A stretch of 64,000 bases of DNA from Tateyamaria omphalii (GCF_019802125.1 NZ_JAHVHT010000001.1:1-64000); one strand, 5' to 3'; positions 1 through 9,192 are shown, counted from the first letter of the stretch. Notes: generated from the sequence alone by a model not told the origin. Made by a program: numbers and translations.

Positions 1-273
1 TTCGAGGCCGAAGCCTACATCCTGACCAAGGAAGAGGGTGGCCGTCACACGCCGTTCTTCGCGAACTACCGTCCGCAGTTCTACTTCCGTACGACGGACG
101 TGACGGGCACGGTTCAGCTCAACGAAGGCACCGAGATGGTGATGCCTGGCGACAACGTGTCGTTTGGGGTTGAGCTGATCGCGCCGATCGCGATGGAAAA
201 CGGCCTGCGGTTTGCGATCCGCGAAGGTGGCCGGACTGTCGGCGCCGGCGTGGTGTCCAAGATCACTGAGTAA
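1..273 (+). CDS. tuf: Elongation factor Tu, C-terminal part (partial at left edge)
   Basis: The first 90 codons of the window are the end of EF-Tu, the GTPase that delivers aminoacyl-tRNA to the ribosome. The reading frame is open from base 1 and matches domain 3: [29 protein letters not shown] and the terminal [12 protein letters not shown] are all diagnostic. The start lies outside the window. Its place directly before rpsJ is the usual str-S10 junction in alphaproteobacteria. A palindromic repeat pair follows the stop codon. Confidence 0.97.
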   Translation, partial: FEAEAYILTKEEGGRHTPFFANYRPQFYFRTTDVTGTVQLNEGTEMVMPGDNVSFGVELIAPIAMENGLRFAIREGGRTVGAGVVSKITE

Positions 274-285
274 GCCAGTCCAACC

Positions 286-314
286 GTGGCGGCGGGGTGA
301 ACCCCGCCCTACGG
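286..314 (+). repeat. Dispersed palindromic repeat, copy 1a
   Basis: The core GGCGGGGTGAACCCCGCC is followed by CTACGG. It lies in the tuf-rpsJ gap. The same core and CTACGG tail recur at several intergenic sites in this window. Confidence 0.75.
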
Positions 315-326
315 GACCGATGAGAT

Positions 327-352
327 GTAAGGCGGGGTTTACCCCGCCGCAC
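327..352 (-). repeat. Dispersed palindromic repeat, copy 1b (inverted)
   Basis: This is an inverted copy of the same element: read on the minus strand it gives GCGGCGGGGTAAACCCCGCC with the tail toward tuf. Copies 1a and 1b face each other 12 bases apart, a BIME-like arrangement that could fold as one long structure. Confidence 0.65.
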
Positions 353-432
353 AACGAAAAAAGACGCGACGAGGGGTGTCGGTGGTCGAGACCCCTCCTC
401 TCCGTTGGAAGCCCGAGTAAGGGAACACGAAA

Positions 433-753
433 ATGGCCATTCAAAGCCAAAACATCCGCATTCGGCTGAAGGCGTTTGACTATCGTGTGCTGGACGCGTC
501 CACGCAGGAAATCGTCAACACCGCCAAACGCACCGGTGCGTCCGTGCGCGGCCCGATCCCGCTGCCGAACAAGATCGAAAAGTTCACCGTTCTGCGCGGC
601 CCGCACATCGACAAGAAATCCCGCGATCAGTTCGAGATCCGCACGCACAAGCGTCTTCTCGACATCGTCGATCCGACCCCCCAGACCGTGGACGCGCTGA
701 TGAAGCTCGACCTCGCCGCTGGTGTGGATGTCGAGATCAAGCTGCAGTCGTAA
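433..753 (+). CDS. rpsJ: 30S ribosomal protein S10
   Basis: 106 residues, the usual S10 length. Conserved blocks include [14 protein letters not shown] near the start, the GPIPLP loop around residues 40-45, and the RTHKRLLDI segment. S10 sits in the 30S head and also acts as NusE in antitermination. It opens the S10-spc-alpha locus and is followed 14 bases later by rplC. The ATG at 433 is preceded by a GGGAAC stretch serving as a weak ribosome-binding site. Confidence 0.98.
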   Translation: MAIQSQNIRIRLKAFDYRVLDASTQEIVNTAKRTGASVRGPIPLPNKIEKFTVLRGPHIDKKSRDQFEIRTHKRLLDIVDPTPQTVDALMKLDLAAGVDVEIKLQS

Positions 754-767
754 GGAGGGTATAGATT

Positions 768-1631
768 ATGCGCTCTGGAATTCTCGCAAAGAAGGTGGGG
801 ATGACCCGCCTGTTCATGGAAGACGGCAAGCAAGTGCCCGTCACCGTGCTGCAACTCGACGCCCTGCAGGTCGTGGGTCAACGCACCGCGGACAAGGACG
901 GCTACACCGCCGTAACCCTTGGCGCCGGGACCCCCAAGGTCAAGCGCGTGTCCAAGGCCATGCGCGGTCACTTTGCCGCTCAGAAAGTGGAGCCCAAGCG
1001 GAAGCTGGTTGAGTTCCGCGTGACCGAGGACAACCTGATCAATGTGGGCGAAGAGATCATCGCCGATCACTATTTCGAAGGTCAGTTCGTCGACGTCACC
1101 GGCACCTCGATTGGTAAAGGCTTTGCCGGTGCCATGAAACGCCACAACTTCGGTGGTCTGCGCGCGTCGCACGGTGTGTCGATCTCCCACCGTTCGCACG
1201 GCTCGACCGGTCAATGTCAGGACCCCGGCAAGGTGTTCAAGGGCAAGAAGATGGCCGGCCACATGGGTGCAGCGCGCGTCACGACGCAGAACCTGCAGGT
1301 TGTGCGCACCGACAGCGACCGTGGTCTGATCATGATCAAGGGCGCCGTGCCCGGATCGAAAGGTGGTTGGGTCACCGTCAAGGATGCGGTCAAAAAGCCG
1401 TTCCCTGAAAACGCGATCCTGCCTGCCGCTCTGAAATCCGCCAAGGAAGAGGCGATGAAAGCTGCCGAGGAAGCCGCTGCTGCTGCAGCCGCCGAAGCGG
1501 AAGCCGAAGCCAAGCGCCTGGCAGAAGAGCAGGCCGCTGCCGAAGCGGAAGCGCTGAAAGAAGCCGAAGCCTCCATCGAAGCCGACAAGGTTGAAGACGG
1601 GGACGACGCCAAGAAAGAGGGTGACGAATAA
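768..1631 (+). CDS. rplC: 50S ribosomal protein L3 with long Ala/Glu-rich tail
   Basis: L3 is an early-assembly 23S rRNA binding protein near the peptidyl-transferase centre. Signature segments are the N-terminal [15 protein letters not shown], the RHNFGG...[13 protein letters not shown] loop and GRVT-like [13 protein letters not shown]. The product has 287 residues whereas a typical L3 is about 210. The extra 70-75 residues after KPFPENA are almost entirely Ala, Glu, Lys and Asp and look helical or disordered. A good ribosome-binding site (AAGGAGGG) precedes ATG 768. The stop overlaps the rplD start. Confidence 0.97.
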   Translation: MRSGILAKKVGMTRLFMEDGKQVPVTVLQLDALQVVGQRTADKDGYTAVTLGAGTPKVKRVSKAMRGHFAAQKVEPKRKLVEFRVTEDNLINVGEEIIADHYFEGQFVDVTGTSIGKGFAGAMKRHNFGGLRASHGVSISHRSHGSTGQCQDPGKVFKGKKMAGHMGAARVTTQNLQVVRTDSDRGLIMIKGAVPGSKGGWVTVKDAVKKPFPENAILPAALKSAKEEAMKAAEEAAAAAAAEAEAEAKRLAEEQAAAEAEALKEAEASIEADKVEDGDDAKKEGDE

Positions 1632-2248
1632 TGAAACTCGACGTCATCAAACTGGACGGCGGCAAAGCCGGTTCGGTCGAGCTGAGCGAGGACCTCTTCG
1701 GCCTCGAGCCGCGCGCCGATATCCTGCACCGCATGGTTCGCTGGCAGCGCAACAATGCCCAAGCCGGTACCCACAAGGTCAAGACCCGCTCGGAAACCAG
1801 CTACTCGACCAAGAAGATCTATCGCCAGAAGGGCACCGGCGGCGCACGCCATGGTGACCGCAACGCGCCGATCTTCCGCAAGGGTGGTATCTACAAGGGT
1901 CCGACGCCGCGTTCGCACGGCCACGACCTGCCCAAAAAGTTCCGCAAGCTGGGTCTGAAGCACGCGCTGTCGGCCAAGGCCAAGGCGGGCGAGCTGGTGA
2001 TCATCGAGGACGCGGCTGCTGCGGGTAAAACCGCCGCTCTGGCCAAGCAGGTCAAGGACCTGGGCTGGAAGCGTGCGCTGGTGATCGACGGGGCCTCGGT
2101 CAACGAGGACTTCCTGAAGGCATCGCGCAACATCGAAGGTCTGGATATCCTGCCGACGATGGGTGCAAACGTATATGACATCCTGAAGCGTGACACCCTG
2201 GTGATCACGAAGGCGGGTGTCGAAGCACTGGAGGCTCGTTTGAAATGA
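1631..2248 (+). CDS. rplD: 50S ribosomal protein L4
   Basis: 205 residues, normal for L4. The [22 protein letters not shown] region (about residues 60-85) is the conserved loop that reaches the exit tunnel. In gamma-proteobacteria L4 represses its own operon; I see no S10-leader equivalent here. The start overlaps the rplC stop by one base and the end overlaps the rplW start by four, so translation is probably coupled. Confidence 0.98.
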   Translation: MKLDVIKLDGGKAGSVELSEDLFGLEPRADILHRMVRWQRNNAQAGTHKVKTRSETSYSTKKIYRQKGTGGARHGDRNAPIFRKGGIYKGPTPRSHGHDLPKKFRKLGLKHALSAKAKAGELVIIEDAAAAGKTAALAKQVKDLGWKRALVIDGASVNEDFLKASRNIEGLDILPTMGANVYDILKRDTLVITKAGVEALEARLK

Positions 2249-2541
2249 GTGCCAAGGCAGAACATTACGACGTGATCCGCAAGCCGATCATCACGGAAAA
2301 AGCGACCATGGCGTCCGAGAATGGCGCGATCGTTTTTGAAGTGGCGATGGACAGCAACAAGCCCATGATCAAAGAGGCCGTCGAGGCGCTCTTTGGGGTC
2401 AAGGTGAAGGCCGTGAACACGACCATCACCAAGGGCAAGGTCAAGCGTTTCCGCGGCCAGTTGGGCAAGCGGAAGGACGTGAAAAAGGCCTATGTCACGC
2501 TGGAAGAAGGCAACACGATCGACGTGACCACCGGTCTTTGA
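2245..2541 (+). CDS. rplW: 50S ribosomal protein L23
   Basis: 98 residues. The [11 protein letters not shown] start motif and the [12 protein letters not shown] segment identify L23, which lies at the tunnel exit and docks SRP and trigger factor. It overlaps rplD by an ATGA junction. In most bacteria rplB follows at once; here the next gene is about 3.4 kb away, after a palindromic repeat and a terminator. Confidence 0.98.
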   Translation: MSAKAEHYDVIRKPIITEKATMASENGAIVFEVAMDSNKPMIKEAVEALFGVKVKAVNTTITKGKVKRFRGQLGKRKDVKKAYVTLEEGNTIDVTTGL

Positions 2542-2545
2542 TCGG

Positions 2546-2572
2546 CATGGCGGGGTGAACCCCGCCCTACGG
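2546..2572 (+). repeat. Dispersed palindromic repeat, copy 2
   Basis: GGCGGGGTGAACCCCGCC followed by CTACGG, five bases after the rplW stop. It matches copy 1a. Confidence 0.75.
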
Positions 2573-2583
2573 AAAAATGATGG

Positions 2584-2616
2584 ACCCCGGCTGCAAATGC
2601 GGTCGGGGTTTTTTCT
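2584..2616 (+). terminator. Intrinsic terminator after rplW
   Basis: The stem ACCCCG...CGGGGT is followed by six or more T residues. It would end the rpsJ-rplC-rplD-rplW transcript before the inserted genes. Confidence 0.75.
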
Positions 2617-2707
2617 GTGTCCCATGCCGGGACGGACCTTCACCCGCGTGAAAACAATGGGTTACAGCGGCGGGTTAGGGGTTTGTTAGGGTTTCGCCCT
2701 CCCGCGC

Positions 2708-3049
2708 CTAGAGCGGGATGTCGTCGTATTTGCGCGAGAAGGGGGAGGTGCCGTCCTCGTTCTTCTGGCCCATGGCGGCGGTCATCAGTTCGACCATGCG
2801 GGTCGCCTGATCGGCGTATTGCTTGGTCGCCGTCTGGCAGTACTCGACCTGAAGCCTCATCAGGTCCGCAGGCGACGTGCAGGCCATCATCGCGCGTTGT
2901 GCGGCAAAGTCCTGCTGCACCCGATCCATGGCAAAGCGTGCACATTCGGTGGTGATGTCCATCCACGCCTGCGCCGCGGCAGGGTTGACGGCGGCCATGG
3001 GGGCGTTCGCGGCAGAAACCTTGAGTTTGGCGGGTTTGGCTTTGGGCAT
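2708..3049 (-). CDS. Phasin-family protein (small)
   Basis: 113 residues, rich in Ala, Met and Gln and predicted almost all helical. The pattern AWMDITTECARFAMDRVQQDFAAQRAMMA followed by ADLMRLQVEYCQTATKQYADQATRMVELM is typical of phasin (PhaP/Phasin_2) proteins that coat polyhydroxyalkanoate granules. The Lys/Pro-rich N-terminus (PKAKPAKLK) is also common in them. It is transcribed against the ribosomal genes, inside the rplW-rplB gap. No other PHA gene is present, so granule binding is inferred from the family pattern only. Confidence 0.7.
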   Translation of the reverse strand: MPKAKPAKLKVSAANAPMAAVNPAAAQAWMDITTECARFAMDRVQQDFAAQRAMMACTSPADLMRLQVEYCQTATKQYADQATRMVELMTAAMGQKNEDGTSPFSRKYDDIPL

Positions 3050-3206
3050 GGGGTCTCCTGTTTTGCTGATCCGCGCACAGGATGCCCGATTTTTCCTGCC
3101 CCTGCTTTGATCTGGATCGTGTGATCGCTAGGGTGCGCGGCGACAAGCGCGCATATGGGCCGCCCGACCGTGTGGTCAGTGCTGTCCCATTCAAAGAGGA
3201 CACCCC

Positions 3207-3671
3207 ATGTCAGAGACGATTTACAGCAACCTCAAACAACTGGGTGGGGCGACGGTCCAACCAGCCTCGCCCGAAGAGGCGGAGCTGGAGCGGGTGCAGA
3301 ACCCGCAGGCGGATGTGGCCTATAACGTGCGGTTCACGGCGCCGGAGTTCACGTCGCTGTGCCCGATGACGGGGCAGCCCGACTTTGCCCATCTGGTCAT
3401 CGACTACGTCCCGGGGCAGTGGCTGGTGGAGAGCAAGTCGCTGAAACTGTACCTGACCTCGTTCCGCAACCATGGGGCATTTCACGAGGATTGCACGATT
3501 TCCATTGCGCGGCGGTTGGTGGATTTTCTGGAGCCACAATGGCTGCGGATCGGGGGGTACTGGTATCCGCGGGGCGGGATCCCGATCGATGTGTTCTGGC
3601 AGACGGGGGAGATGCCTGAGGGTGTGTGGATCCCGGATCAGGGCGTGCCGCCCTATCGCGGGCGGGGCTAG
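3207..3671 (+). CDS. queF: NADPH-dependent 7-cyano-7-deazaguanine reductase QueF
   Basis: QueF reduces preQ0 to preQ1 in queuosine tRNA modification. The 154 residues fit the short, unimodular QueF type. The catalytic Cys52 lies in [13 protein letters not shown] with Asp59 of the same loop, and the [10 protein letters not shown] motif (about residues 74-83) binds NADPH and substrate. The C-terminal GGIPIDVFW is also conserved. A GAGGAC ribosome-binding site lies just before ATG 3207. No queC, queD or queE neighbours are in the window. Confidence 0.95.
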   Translation: MSETIYSNLKQLGGATVQPASPEEAELERVQNPQADVAYNVRFTAPEFTSLCPMTGQPDFAHLVIDYVPGQWLVESKSLKLYLTSFRNHGAFHEDCTISIARRLVDFLEPQWLRIGGYWYPRGGIPIDVFWQTGEMPEGVWIPDQGVPPYRGRG

Positions 3672-3984
3672 AAGGGCCCGGGGCGCGCGCACAACTGCCG
3701 CGATCGCGCCATTCAAGGTCGACGACCAACAAATAGCGTGAACGCGCATATGGGCGCGATTGCGGCGGCACGGGGTGAAAGGACTGGTCGCGAACCCCGG
3801 TCACTTGGACGGGCAGAGGGCAATGTCGCTTGGTCGGGGAAATTCGCTCATTGCGGGAAGGTCGGTTGGTTCAAGCGCTGGCTTGCGATAGCGTTTGGCC
3901 TAAGGCGGCGTTTGTCGACCAGCCGTTGAACTGCATTTTTTTGAACAACACAGCTTTTGCGCAACCAGCTGGAAAGGTTTTTCT
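3672..3984. other. Gene-free stretch after queF
   Basis: About 310 bases with no credible reading frame. It becomes AT-richer toward the right. I see no clear terminator, repeat or RNA gene in it. Confidence 0.5.
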
Positions 3985-4428
3985 ATGCTTCAGCAAGTTC
4001 CACCGGCGTTCAAGTATTCTACAGCGCAAGTCTTCAACCAGAACATGATCAGGCCCGTGGCCAAGGCACCGAATTTTGGTCAGGCGATGCATTGGTTGGT
4101 GGGCGCTTGGAATTGGACCGTCAACCAGCGGAAAATTCGCGGCGAAATGGTCCGGATTGAACGAGAGTTGCTACAACAGGTCACGGACACGCAGGGCGTA
4201 CTGATTATCCAGATTTTTGACCGGCCACCGAAACTGTCCGGGAATGCGGACAAACCCATGTTTCGCAGTCTGGGCATCGCAGGTCGCGGGTGTTCGATGC
4301 AAGAGGCGCTTGACGTCTACAGACAACCGAAACCGACCATGGTGAGTATGCCCTCCGGTCGATATACCGAGGCAAAGCCCGAAGGTTGGACCATCGAAGA
4401 GCGGTTCGTCTGGGTGACAAAGCTGTAG
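3985..4428 (+). CDS. Hypothetical protein, 147 residues
   Basis: I do not recognise this protein. ATG 3985 has a clear ribosome-binding site (GGAAAGG) seven bases upstream. There is no signal peptide or membrane segment. Aromatic-rich stretches stand out (MHWLVGAWNWTV and EGWTIEERFVWV), and the overall pattern suggests a compact beta-rich cytoplasmic domain. It converges on the sulfotransferase gene. Both are more AT-rich than the flanking ribosomal genes, which suggests a shared late arrival. Confidence 0.6.
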   Translation: MLQQVPPAFKYSTAQVFNQNMIRPVAKAPNFGQAMHWLVGAWNWTVNQRKIRGEMVRIERELLQQVTDTQGVLIIQIFDRPPKLSGNADKPMFRSLGIAGRGCSMQEALDVYRQPKPTMVSMPSGRYTEAKPEGWTIEERFVWVTKL

Positions 4429-4586
4429 CAACTTTGTCTGTGGGCGCGTCTGAACAGGCCCGCTCTTTAGCCTATCGCGTGCGCATAGGGCTTGGTCAGT
4501 GCTGCGCACGTAATCCGGCATCGCGCCGACCCACCGTTTTCAACTTCTGAAACGCACGCGCCTGCAGGCCCTGTATGACCTGGGGC

Positions 4587-5507
4587 TCATAACCGTGTGC
4601 ACTGTCCGACATTTGCCGCAAGTTCGGAAAAATCGGCATCCAGTTGGCAGGCGATTTCAGCCGGAACCGAGAGTGTCGCGAGCCGTTCCTTGAGAACCTG
4701 TTTTCCCAGCATTTTCGAGAGTATCGACGATTTGCGCCGACATTTGGCAATCAGTCTGTGGCGCTTGTGGCTGAGGGTCGAGGTCAAAACATTCCCCGCG
4801 TCGATGGCAGGAAGCCAACGCTTGCCCTTGCCGCCGGTCTTTCCGGCGTTTTTCTTTTGGAGGGCCGTGATATTCTGAATGCCATCAAGCTCGGGGAATT
4901 GTGCCATATGTTTGGGAAAGTCATCGAGCGCTTCGAAATTCAATAGGACAAGGTTTTCAAAGCCAAGCTGACTTAATCGCCGAATTACCGATTTGTATCT
5001 ATAGCAATGCACATGGCGGCTGGTGCAAAACCCGTCAAAATCACTCCAGTATTTACGCTCCAATCCCAAATACAATTCCTGATATAGCGACGGAATTGCA
5101 TCGCTTGGACGGCGCAAGGTCAAAAGGATGACTGTCGGCAGCCCGCGCAACATGTCCGCCAGGACATCCAGACGGTCAGGCGATTGGCAGTGCCGATCTC
5201 CGAGCAGCAGCATTTCCTCTGAAATGAAGACAGAGTTTCCGGCGGCCAGCGCATCTTCGAACTCCTTGCGGATCTCGGGGCGCTTTGGGGCACCTTTGGC
5301 GTTGGGGAAGTGGGCATGACCCAGCACTTTTGCCGAAAGCCCTGTGTTCTTGTCACGCGGCTGAAAGCATCCGCAATATTGCGCGTGGGCAAGGTCGACC
5401 TCCTGTACGGCGACCTGCAGGGCTGTTGTGCCGGTCTTTGGCGGTCCGATGTGGATGAAGATTTTCGCAGTCATGTTTTCGGCATTACGATTGCAGATAC
5501 TTTTCAT
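4587..5507 (-). CDS. Sulfotransferase-family protein
   Basis: 306 residues. The N-terminal IHIGPPKTGTTALQ is the P-loop-like 5'-phosphosulfate loop of PAPS-dependent sulfotransferases. ILLTLRRPSDAIPSLYQE (about residues 130-147) matches the 3'-phosphate-binding motif, with an Arg and Ser contacting PAP. Such enzymes sulfate sugars, lipids or surface polymers; the acceptor cannot be told here. The start may instead be the internal Met at 5474, just ahead of TAKIFIHIG. The gene is AT-rich compared with its neighbours and stands alone in the rplW-rplB gap. Confidence 0.82.
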   Translation of the reverse strand: MKSICNRNAENMTAKIFIHIGPPKTGTTALQVAVQEVDLAHAQYCGCFQPRDKNTGLSAKVLGHAHFPNAKGAPKRPEIRKEFEDALAAGNSVFISEEMLLLGDRHCQSPDRLDVLADMLRGLPTVILLTLRRPSDAIPSLYQELYLGLERKYWSDFDGFCTSRHVHCYRYKSVIRRLSQLGFENLVLLNFEALDDFPKHMAQFPELDGIQNITALQKKNAGKTGGKGKRWLPAIDAGNVLTSTLSHKRHRLIAKCRRKSSILSKMLGKQVLKERLATLSVPAEIACQLDADFSELAANVGQCTRL

Positions 5508-5751
5508 TTCTGATCGTTTTGCCGCCTATCAACCGCCTCGTTCCCGGATCAACGCGCTTGCGGACTATTCGGCGTGGAGTTGCGCAGCCGTCAGCACATA
5601 TTTGCGCAATTGACCGGAATTCGGATTTTTGCACTGCGACGGAATTTTCGGGAATTACGTACGGGTCGAATTTATTTGAAAAAGCGCGACGGAATTGATC
5701 CGGTATTGCGTAAGGGGTGCGCCTGTTGCGTGGGCGGCAGATGTCGTCCCC

Positions 5752-5780
5752 TTGACCCCATCCGCGCCATCCCTTAACAG
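5752..5780 (+). promoter_or_regulatory. Candidate promoter for the rplB operon
   Basis: TTGACC at 5752-5757 and TAACAG at 5775-5780 are 17 bases apart. This lies about 140 bases before rplB, where a new promoter is needed because the operon is interrupted upstream. Confidence 0.5.
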
Positions 5781-5792
5781 ACCCCATCGGCA

Positions 5793-5822
5793 AGGCCCCG
5801 GATTCGTCCGGGGCTTTGCTGT
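5793..5822 (+). other. UUCG-capped hairpin in the rplB leader
   Basis: GGCCCCGGA and TCCGGGGCT arms enclose a TTCG loop, giving a very stable 8-10 bp stem followed by TTTGCTG. It lies between the promoter candidate and rplB. It could be a leader attenuator or regulator site, or a weak terminator, since the T-run is short. Confidence 0.5.
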
Positions 5823-5921
5823 TGCTCTTCTGAGCACACTACTCGGGCACCTTCGGGGGCCTTTAACCATAGGCGGACGCCATCGGGCGGATCGTCGTTT
5901 AGCAAAACGGAAGACAGTAAC

Positions 5922-6764
5922 ATGGCACTCAAGTCGTACAAGCCGACGACGCCGGGCCAGCGTGGGCTGGTTCTGATCGACCGTTCGGAGCTGTGGAAGG
6001 GGCGCCCCGTCAAGGCGCTGACCGAAGGTCTCACCAAGAATGGTGGCCGCAACAACACCGGACGGATCACGATGCGCCGCAAGGGCGGCGGGGCCAAGCG
6101 CCTCTATCGGATCGTCGATTTCAAACGGAACAAGATGGACGTGACCGCAACGGTCGTGCGCATCGAATACGACCCCAACCGGACCGCGTTCATTGCCCTC
6201 GTGCAATACGAAGATGGCGAGCAGGCTTATGTCCTGGCGCCGCAGCGTCTGGCCGTGGGTGACAAGATCGTGTCGAGCCTGAAGGCCGACATCAAGCCCG
6301 GCAACACCATGCCCTTTTCTGGCATGCCCATCGGGACAATCGTGCACAACATCGAACTGAAGCCCGGCAAGGGTGGTCAGATCGCGCGTGCCGCTGGCAC
6401 CTACGCCCAGTTCGTGGGTCGTGATGGGGGCTATGCCCAGATTCGTCTCAGCTCGGGTGAGCTGCGTCTGGTCCGTCAGGAATGCCGCGCCACCGTGGGT
6501 GCCGTGTCGAACCCCGACAACTCGAACCAGAACTTCGGTAAAGCGGGCCGTATGCGCCACAAAGGCATTCGTCCGTCTGTCCGTGGTGTGGTCATGAACC
6601 CGATCGATCACCCCCATGGTGGTGGTGAAGGCCGGACCTCGGGTGGTCGTCACCCCGTGTCGCCCTGGGGCAAGCCCACCAAGGGTGCGCGGACCCGCAA
6701 CAAGAACAAAGCGTCGCAGAAGCTTATCATCCGCTCGCGTCACGCCAAGAAGAAGGGGCGCTAA
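5922..6764 (+). CDS. rplB: 50S ribosomal protein L2
   Basis: 280 residues, the usual length. [20 protein letters not shown] near residues 40-60 and the [22 protein letters not shown] segment near the C-terminus are diagnostic; the latter includes the histidine linked to peptidyl-transferase activity. It starts the second ribosomal transcript and is followed three bases later by rpsS. Confidence 0.98.
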   Translation: MALKSYKPTTPGQRGLVLIDRSELWKGRPVKALTEGLTKNGGRNNTGRITMRRKGGGAKRLYRIVDFKRNKMDVTATVVRIEYDPNRTAFIALVQYEDGEQAYVLAPQRLAVGDKIVSSLKADIKPGNTMPFSGMPIGTIVHNIELKPGKGGQIARAAGTYAQFVGRDGGYAQIRLSSGELRLVRQECRATVGAVSNPDNSNQNFGKAGRMRHKGIRPSVRGVVMNPIDHPHGGGEGRTSGGRHPVSPWGKPTKGARTRNKNKASQKLIIRSRHAKKKGR

Positions 6765-6767
6765 GAT

Positions 6768-7046
6768 ATGGCACGCTCTGTTTGGAAAGGCCCGTTTGTC
6801 GACAGCTATGTGCTGAAGAAAGCGGAAGCGGCCCGCGAGTCGGGACGCAATGAAGTCATCAAGATCTGGTCCCGTCGGTCCACCATTCTGCCCCAGTTCG
6901 TGGGTCTGACCTTTGGTGTGTACAACGGCCAGAAGCATATTCCCGTGAACGTGACCGAAGAGATGATCGGCCAGAAGTTCGGGGAATATTCGCCCACGCG
7001 GACCTACTACGGTCACGCCGCTGACAAGAAGGCGAAGCGCAAATGA
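6768..7046 (+). CDS. rpsS: 30S ribosomal protein S19
   Basis: 92 residues. [10 protein letters not shown] at the start and [14 protein letters not shown] [14 protein letters not shown] are S19 hallmarks. It binds 16S rRNA in the 30S head with S13. It overlaps rplV by an ATGA junction. Confidence 0.98.
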   Translation: MARSVWKGPFVDSYVLKKAEAARESGRNEVIKIWSRRSTILPQFVGLTFGVYNGQKHIPVNVTEEMIGQKFGEYSPTRTYYGHAADKKAKRK

Positions 7047-7423
7047 GCAAGGATAAGAACCCCCGCCGCGTGGCGGACAACGAGGCGATGGCGAAGACGC
7101 GCATGTTGCGCACGTCTCCGCAGAAGCTGAACCTGGTTGCCCAGATGATCCGCGGCAAGAAGGTGGACAAGGCCCTCACGGACCTGACCTTCTCGAAGAA
7201 GCGGATCGCGCAGGACGTCAAGAAGTGCCTGCAATCGGCCATCGCCAACGCAGAAAACAACCACAACCTGGATGTGGACGAGTTGATCGTGGCGGAAGCC
7301 TGGGTCGGCAAGAACCTCACCATGAAACGTGGTCGCCCGCGTGCCCGTGGCCGGTTTGGCAAGATCATCAAGCCGTTCGCCGAGATCACGATCAAAGTGC
7401 GCCAGGTAGAGGAGCAAGCCTGA
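7043..7423 (+). CDS. rplV: 50S ribosomal protein L22
   Basis: 126 residues. The [19 protein letters not shown] segment and the tunnel hairpin [14 protein letters not shown] identify L22, the macrolide-contacting exit-tunnel protein. The N-terminus carries a short extra charged stretch ([16 protein letters not shown]) compared with E. coli L22, as often seen in this family. Its stop overlaps the rpsC start. Confidence 0.97.
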   Translation: MSKDKNPRRVADNEAMAKTRMLRTSPQKLNLVAQMIRGKKVDKALTDLTFSKKRIAQDVKKCLQSAIANAENNHNLDVDELIVAEAWVGKNLTMKRGRPRARGRFGKIIKPFAEITIKVRQVEEQA

Positions 7424-8130
7424 TGGGTCAGAAAGTAAATCCGATCGGCATGCGCCTGCAGGTGAACCGCACCTGGGACAGCCGCTGGTACGCCGACACC
7501 AAGGACTACGGCAATCTGTTGTTGGAAGACATCAAGATCCGTGAGTTCATCAAGGAAGAGTGCAAGCAGGCCGGTGTGGCCCGTGTGATCATCGAACGTC
7601 CGCACAAGAAGTGCCGCGTCACGATCCACACAGCCCGCCCCGGTGTCATCATCGGCAAGAAAGGCGCGGACATCGAAGTGCTGCGCAAGAAGCTGGCCAA
7701 GATGACCGACAGCGAGCTGCACCTCAACATCGTTGAGGTCCGCAAGCCCGAGCTGGACGCGCAACTGGTGGGCGAGAGCATCGCGCAGCAGCTTGAGCGT
7801 CGTGTGTCCTTCCGCCGTGCCATGAAGCGCGCCGTGCAGAACGCCATGCGCATGGGTGCCCTGGGCATCCGCGTGAACGTTGCCGGCCGTCTGGGTGGGG
7901 CAGAGATTGCCCGTACCGAGTGGTACCGCGAAGGCCGCGTGCCTCTTCACACCTTGCGGGCGGACATCGATTACGCCCACGCCGAAGCCATGACCCCCTA
8001 CGGGATCATCGGGATCAAGGTCTGGATCTTCAAAGGTGAGATCATGGAGCACGATCCGGCTGCGCGCGACCGCAAGGCCCAGGAACTCCAGGACGGTCCG
8101 GCCCCACGTGGCGCCGGTGGCCGTCGCTAA
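7423..8130 (+). CDS. rpsC: 30S ribosomal protein S3
   Basis: 235 residues from ATG 7423, which overlaps the rplV TGA by one base. [13 protein letters not shown] is the classic S3 start. The KH domain follows, with the [12 protein letters not shown] loop near residues 70-80, then the C-terminal [10 protein letters not shown] and [14 protein letters not shown]3 lines the mRNA entry channel. Confidence 0.98.
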   Translation: MGQKVNPIGMRLQVNRTWDSRWYADTKDYGNLLLEDIKIREFIKEECKQAGVARVIIERPHKKCRVTIHTARPGVIIGKKGADIEVLRKKLAKMTDSELHLNIVEVRKPELDAQLVGESIAQQLERRVSFRRAMKRAVQNAMRMGALGIRVNVAGRLGGAEIARTEWYREGRVPLHTLRADIDYAHAEAMTPYGIIGIKVWIFKGEIMEHDPAARDRKAQELQDGPAPRGAGGRR

Positions 8131-8142
8131 AGGAGAGTAGAG

Positions 8143-8556
8143 ATGCTTCAACCAAAGCGTACGAAGTTCCGTAAGCAGTTCAAAGGCTCGATCAAGGGCA
8201 AGGCAAAGGGCGGGTCCGACCTGAACTTTGGCACCTACGGCCTGAAGGCGCTGCAGCCCGAGCGGGTCACCGCCCGGCAGATCGAAGCTGCACGTCGTGC
8301 GATGACGCGCCACATGAAACGTCAGGGCCGGGTCTGGATCCGGATCTTCCCCGATGTGCCTGTGACGGCCAAGCCGATCGAAGTGCGGATGGGTAAAGGT
8401 AAAGGCTCGGTCGACCGTTGGGCGGCCAAGGTCAAACCCGGACGCGTGATGTTCGAGATCGACGGTGTGAACGATGATGTGGCCCGTGAGGCCCTGCGTC
8501 TGGCGGCGATGAAGCTGCCGATCAAAACGCGCGTCGTTGTTCGGGAAGACTGGTGA
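8143..8556 (+). CDS. rplP: 50S ribosomal protein L16
   Basis: 137 residues. It starts with [14 protein letters not shown] and contains [16 protein letters not shown] and [18 protein letters not shown], all typical of L16. The ribosome-binding site GGAGAG precedes ATG 8143. The rpmC gene that normally follows directly is about 2 kb away here. Confidence 0.98.
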   Translation: MLQPKRTKFRKQFKGSIKGKAKGGSDLNFGTYGLKALQPERVTARQIEAARRAMTRHMKRQGRVWIRIFPDVPVTAKPIEVRMGKGKGSVDRWAAKVKPGRVMFEIDGVNDDVAREALRLAAMKLPIKTRVVVREDW

Positions 8557-8560
8557 GTTT

Positions 8561-8585
8561 GGTGGGGTGAAACCCCACCCTACGG
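8561..8585 (+). repeat. Dispersed palindromic repeat, copy 3 (variant)
   Basis: GGTGGGGTGAAACCCCACCC then TACGG. The stem bases are changed in a compensating way (GGTGGGG/CCCCACC), so pairing is kept. It lies five bases after the rplP stop. Confidence 0.7.
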
Positions 8586-8596
8586 TGAGAATTGAG

Positions 8597-8624
8597 AGCC
8601 CCCGGCGTGAGAGCGTCGGGGGCT
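8597..8624 (+). terminator. Intrinsic terminator after rplP
   Basis: AGCCCCCGGCG and CGTCGGGGGCT form an 11-bp stem around a short loop, followed by a T-rich stretch (TATCTTTG). It would end the rplB-rplP transcript. Confidence 0.75.
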
Positions 8625-8632
8625 TATCTTTG

Positions 8633-8863
8633 TCAGCCTGAGCGAAGGCTGAATGCTGCTGCCTTCGAGCCTGCATGTTCTTTTTCTGTCAAAACGTCTG
8701 CCACTCGCCCCTGGTTCGTGCCGAACCGGGCAGCAATAATCTGGATGGTGTCCCCATTCCAGCGCATCAGCCAAACGGCGATTGCCTCTTCGAAAGTAAG
8801 GCTTGCCCGTTTTGTTGTGATCTGGTTTAGATCGAAGGACGAGATGTAGGTTTCTGGTGTCAT
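8633..8863 (-). CDS. Small HTH-like protein, 76 residues
   Basis: I know of no named function. The segment ASLTFEEAIAVWLMRW followed by IIAARFGTNQGRVADVLTEK looks like a small helix-turn-helix: an A..F....GRV recognition helix after a short turn, as in homeodomain-like resolvase or transposase HTH proteins. At 76 residues it is little more than that domain. It is transcribed against rplP, inside the rplP-rpmC gap. A role as a small DNA-binding regulator is an inference. Confidence 0.6.
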   Translation of the reverse strand: MTPETYISSFDLNQITTKRASLTFEEAIAVWLMRWNGDTIQIIAARFGTNQGRVADVLTEKEHAGSKAAAFSLRSG

Positions 8864-9192
8864 GTCTACCTCAATATGTTGATGGCACTAATAAGGTGCG
8901 AGCAACTTAGCCCTTGCTCGCACCTCCAATAATACAGCAGGTACAATATGGAGTCCACGCTGTGACCGCGTACGCAAGATGTTGGACTCGCTTCATTATT
9001 TAGTATTCATAACAACGGGTTGCCCACCATGGCTGACGCGCCTCCGCGTCAGTACTTCGCTACAGTTTTTTTGACATCTGCCAATTTGTGACGAAATGAC
9101 ACATTTTGCACTTTGCCCGAATTGAGCGATTCGCAGGGCTCTCATATGGGGAATTGAAGGTCTCTTGCGCCCAAGCCGGGCTCCCAGCCCGG

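Larger units (their letters stand above)
5508..5921. other. Gene-free stretch before rplB (leader region)
   Basis: About 410 bases without a credible gene. Its right half holds a sigma-70-type promoter candidate and a strong hairpin, listed separately. The left half is AT-rich and shows no structure I can name. Confidence 0.5.

Noticed and set aside
6859-8676. 605-codon minus-strand open frame opposite rpsS-rplP
   Set aside because: It is a shadow of the GC-rich ribosomal genes; the product is His/Leu/Arg-rich without any family pattern.
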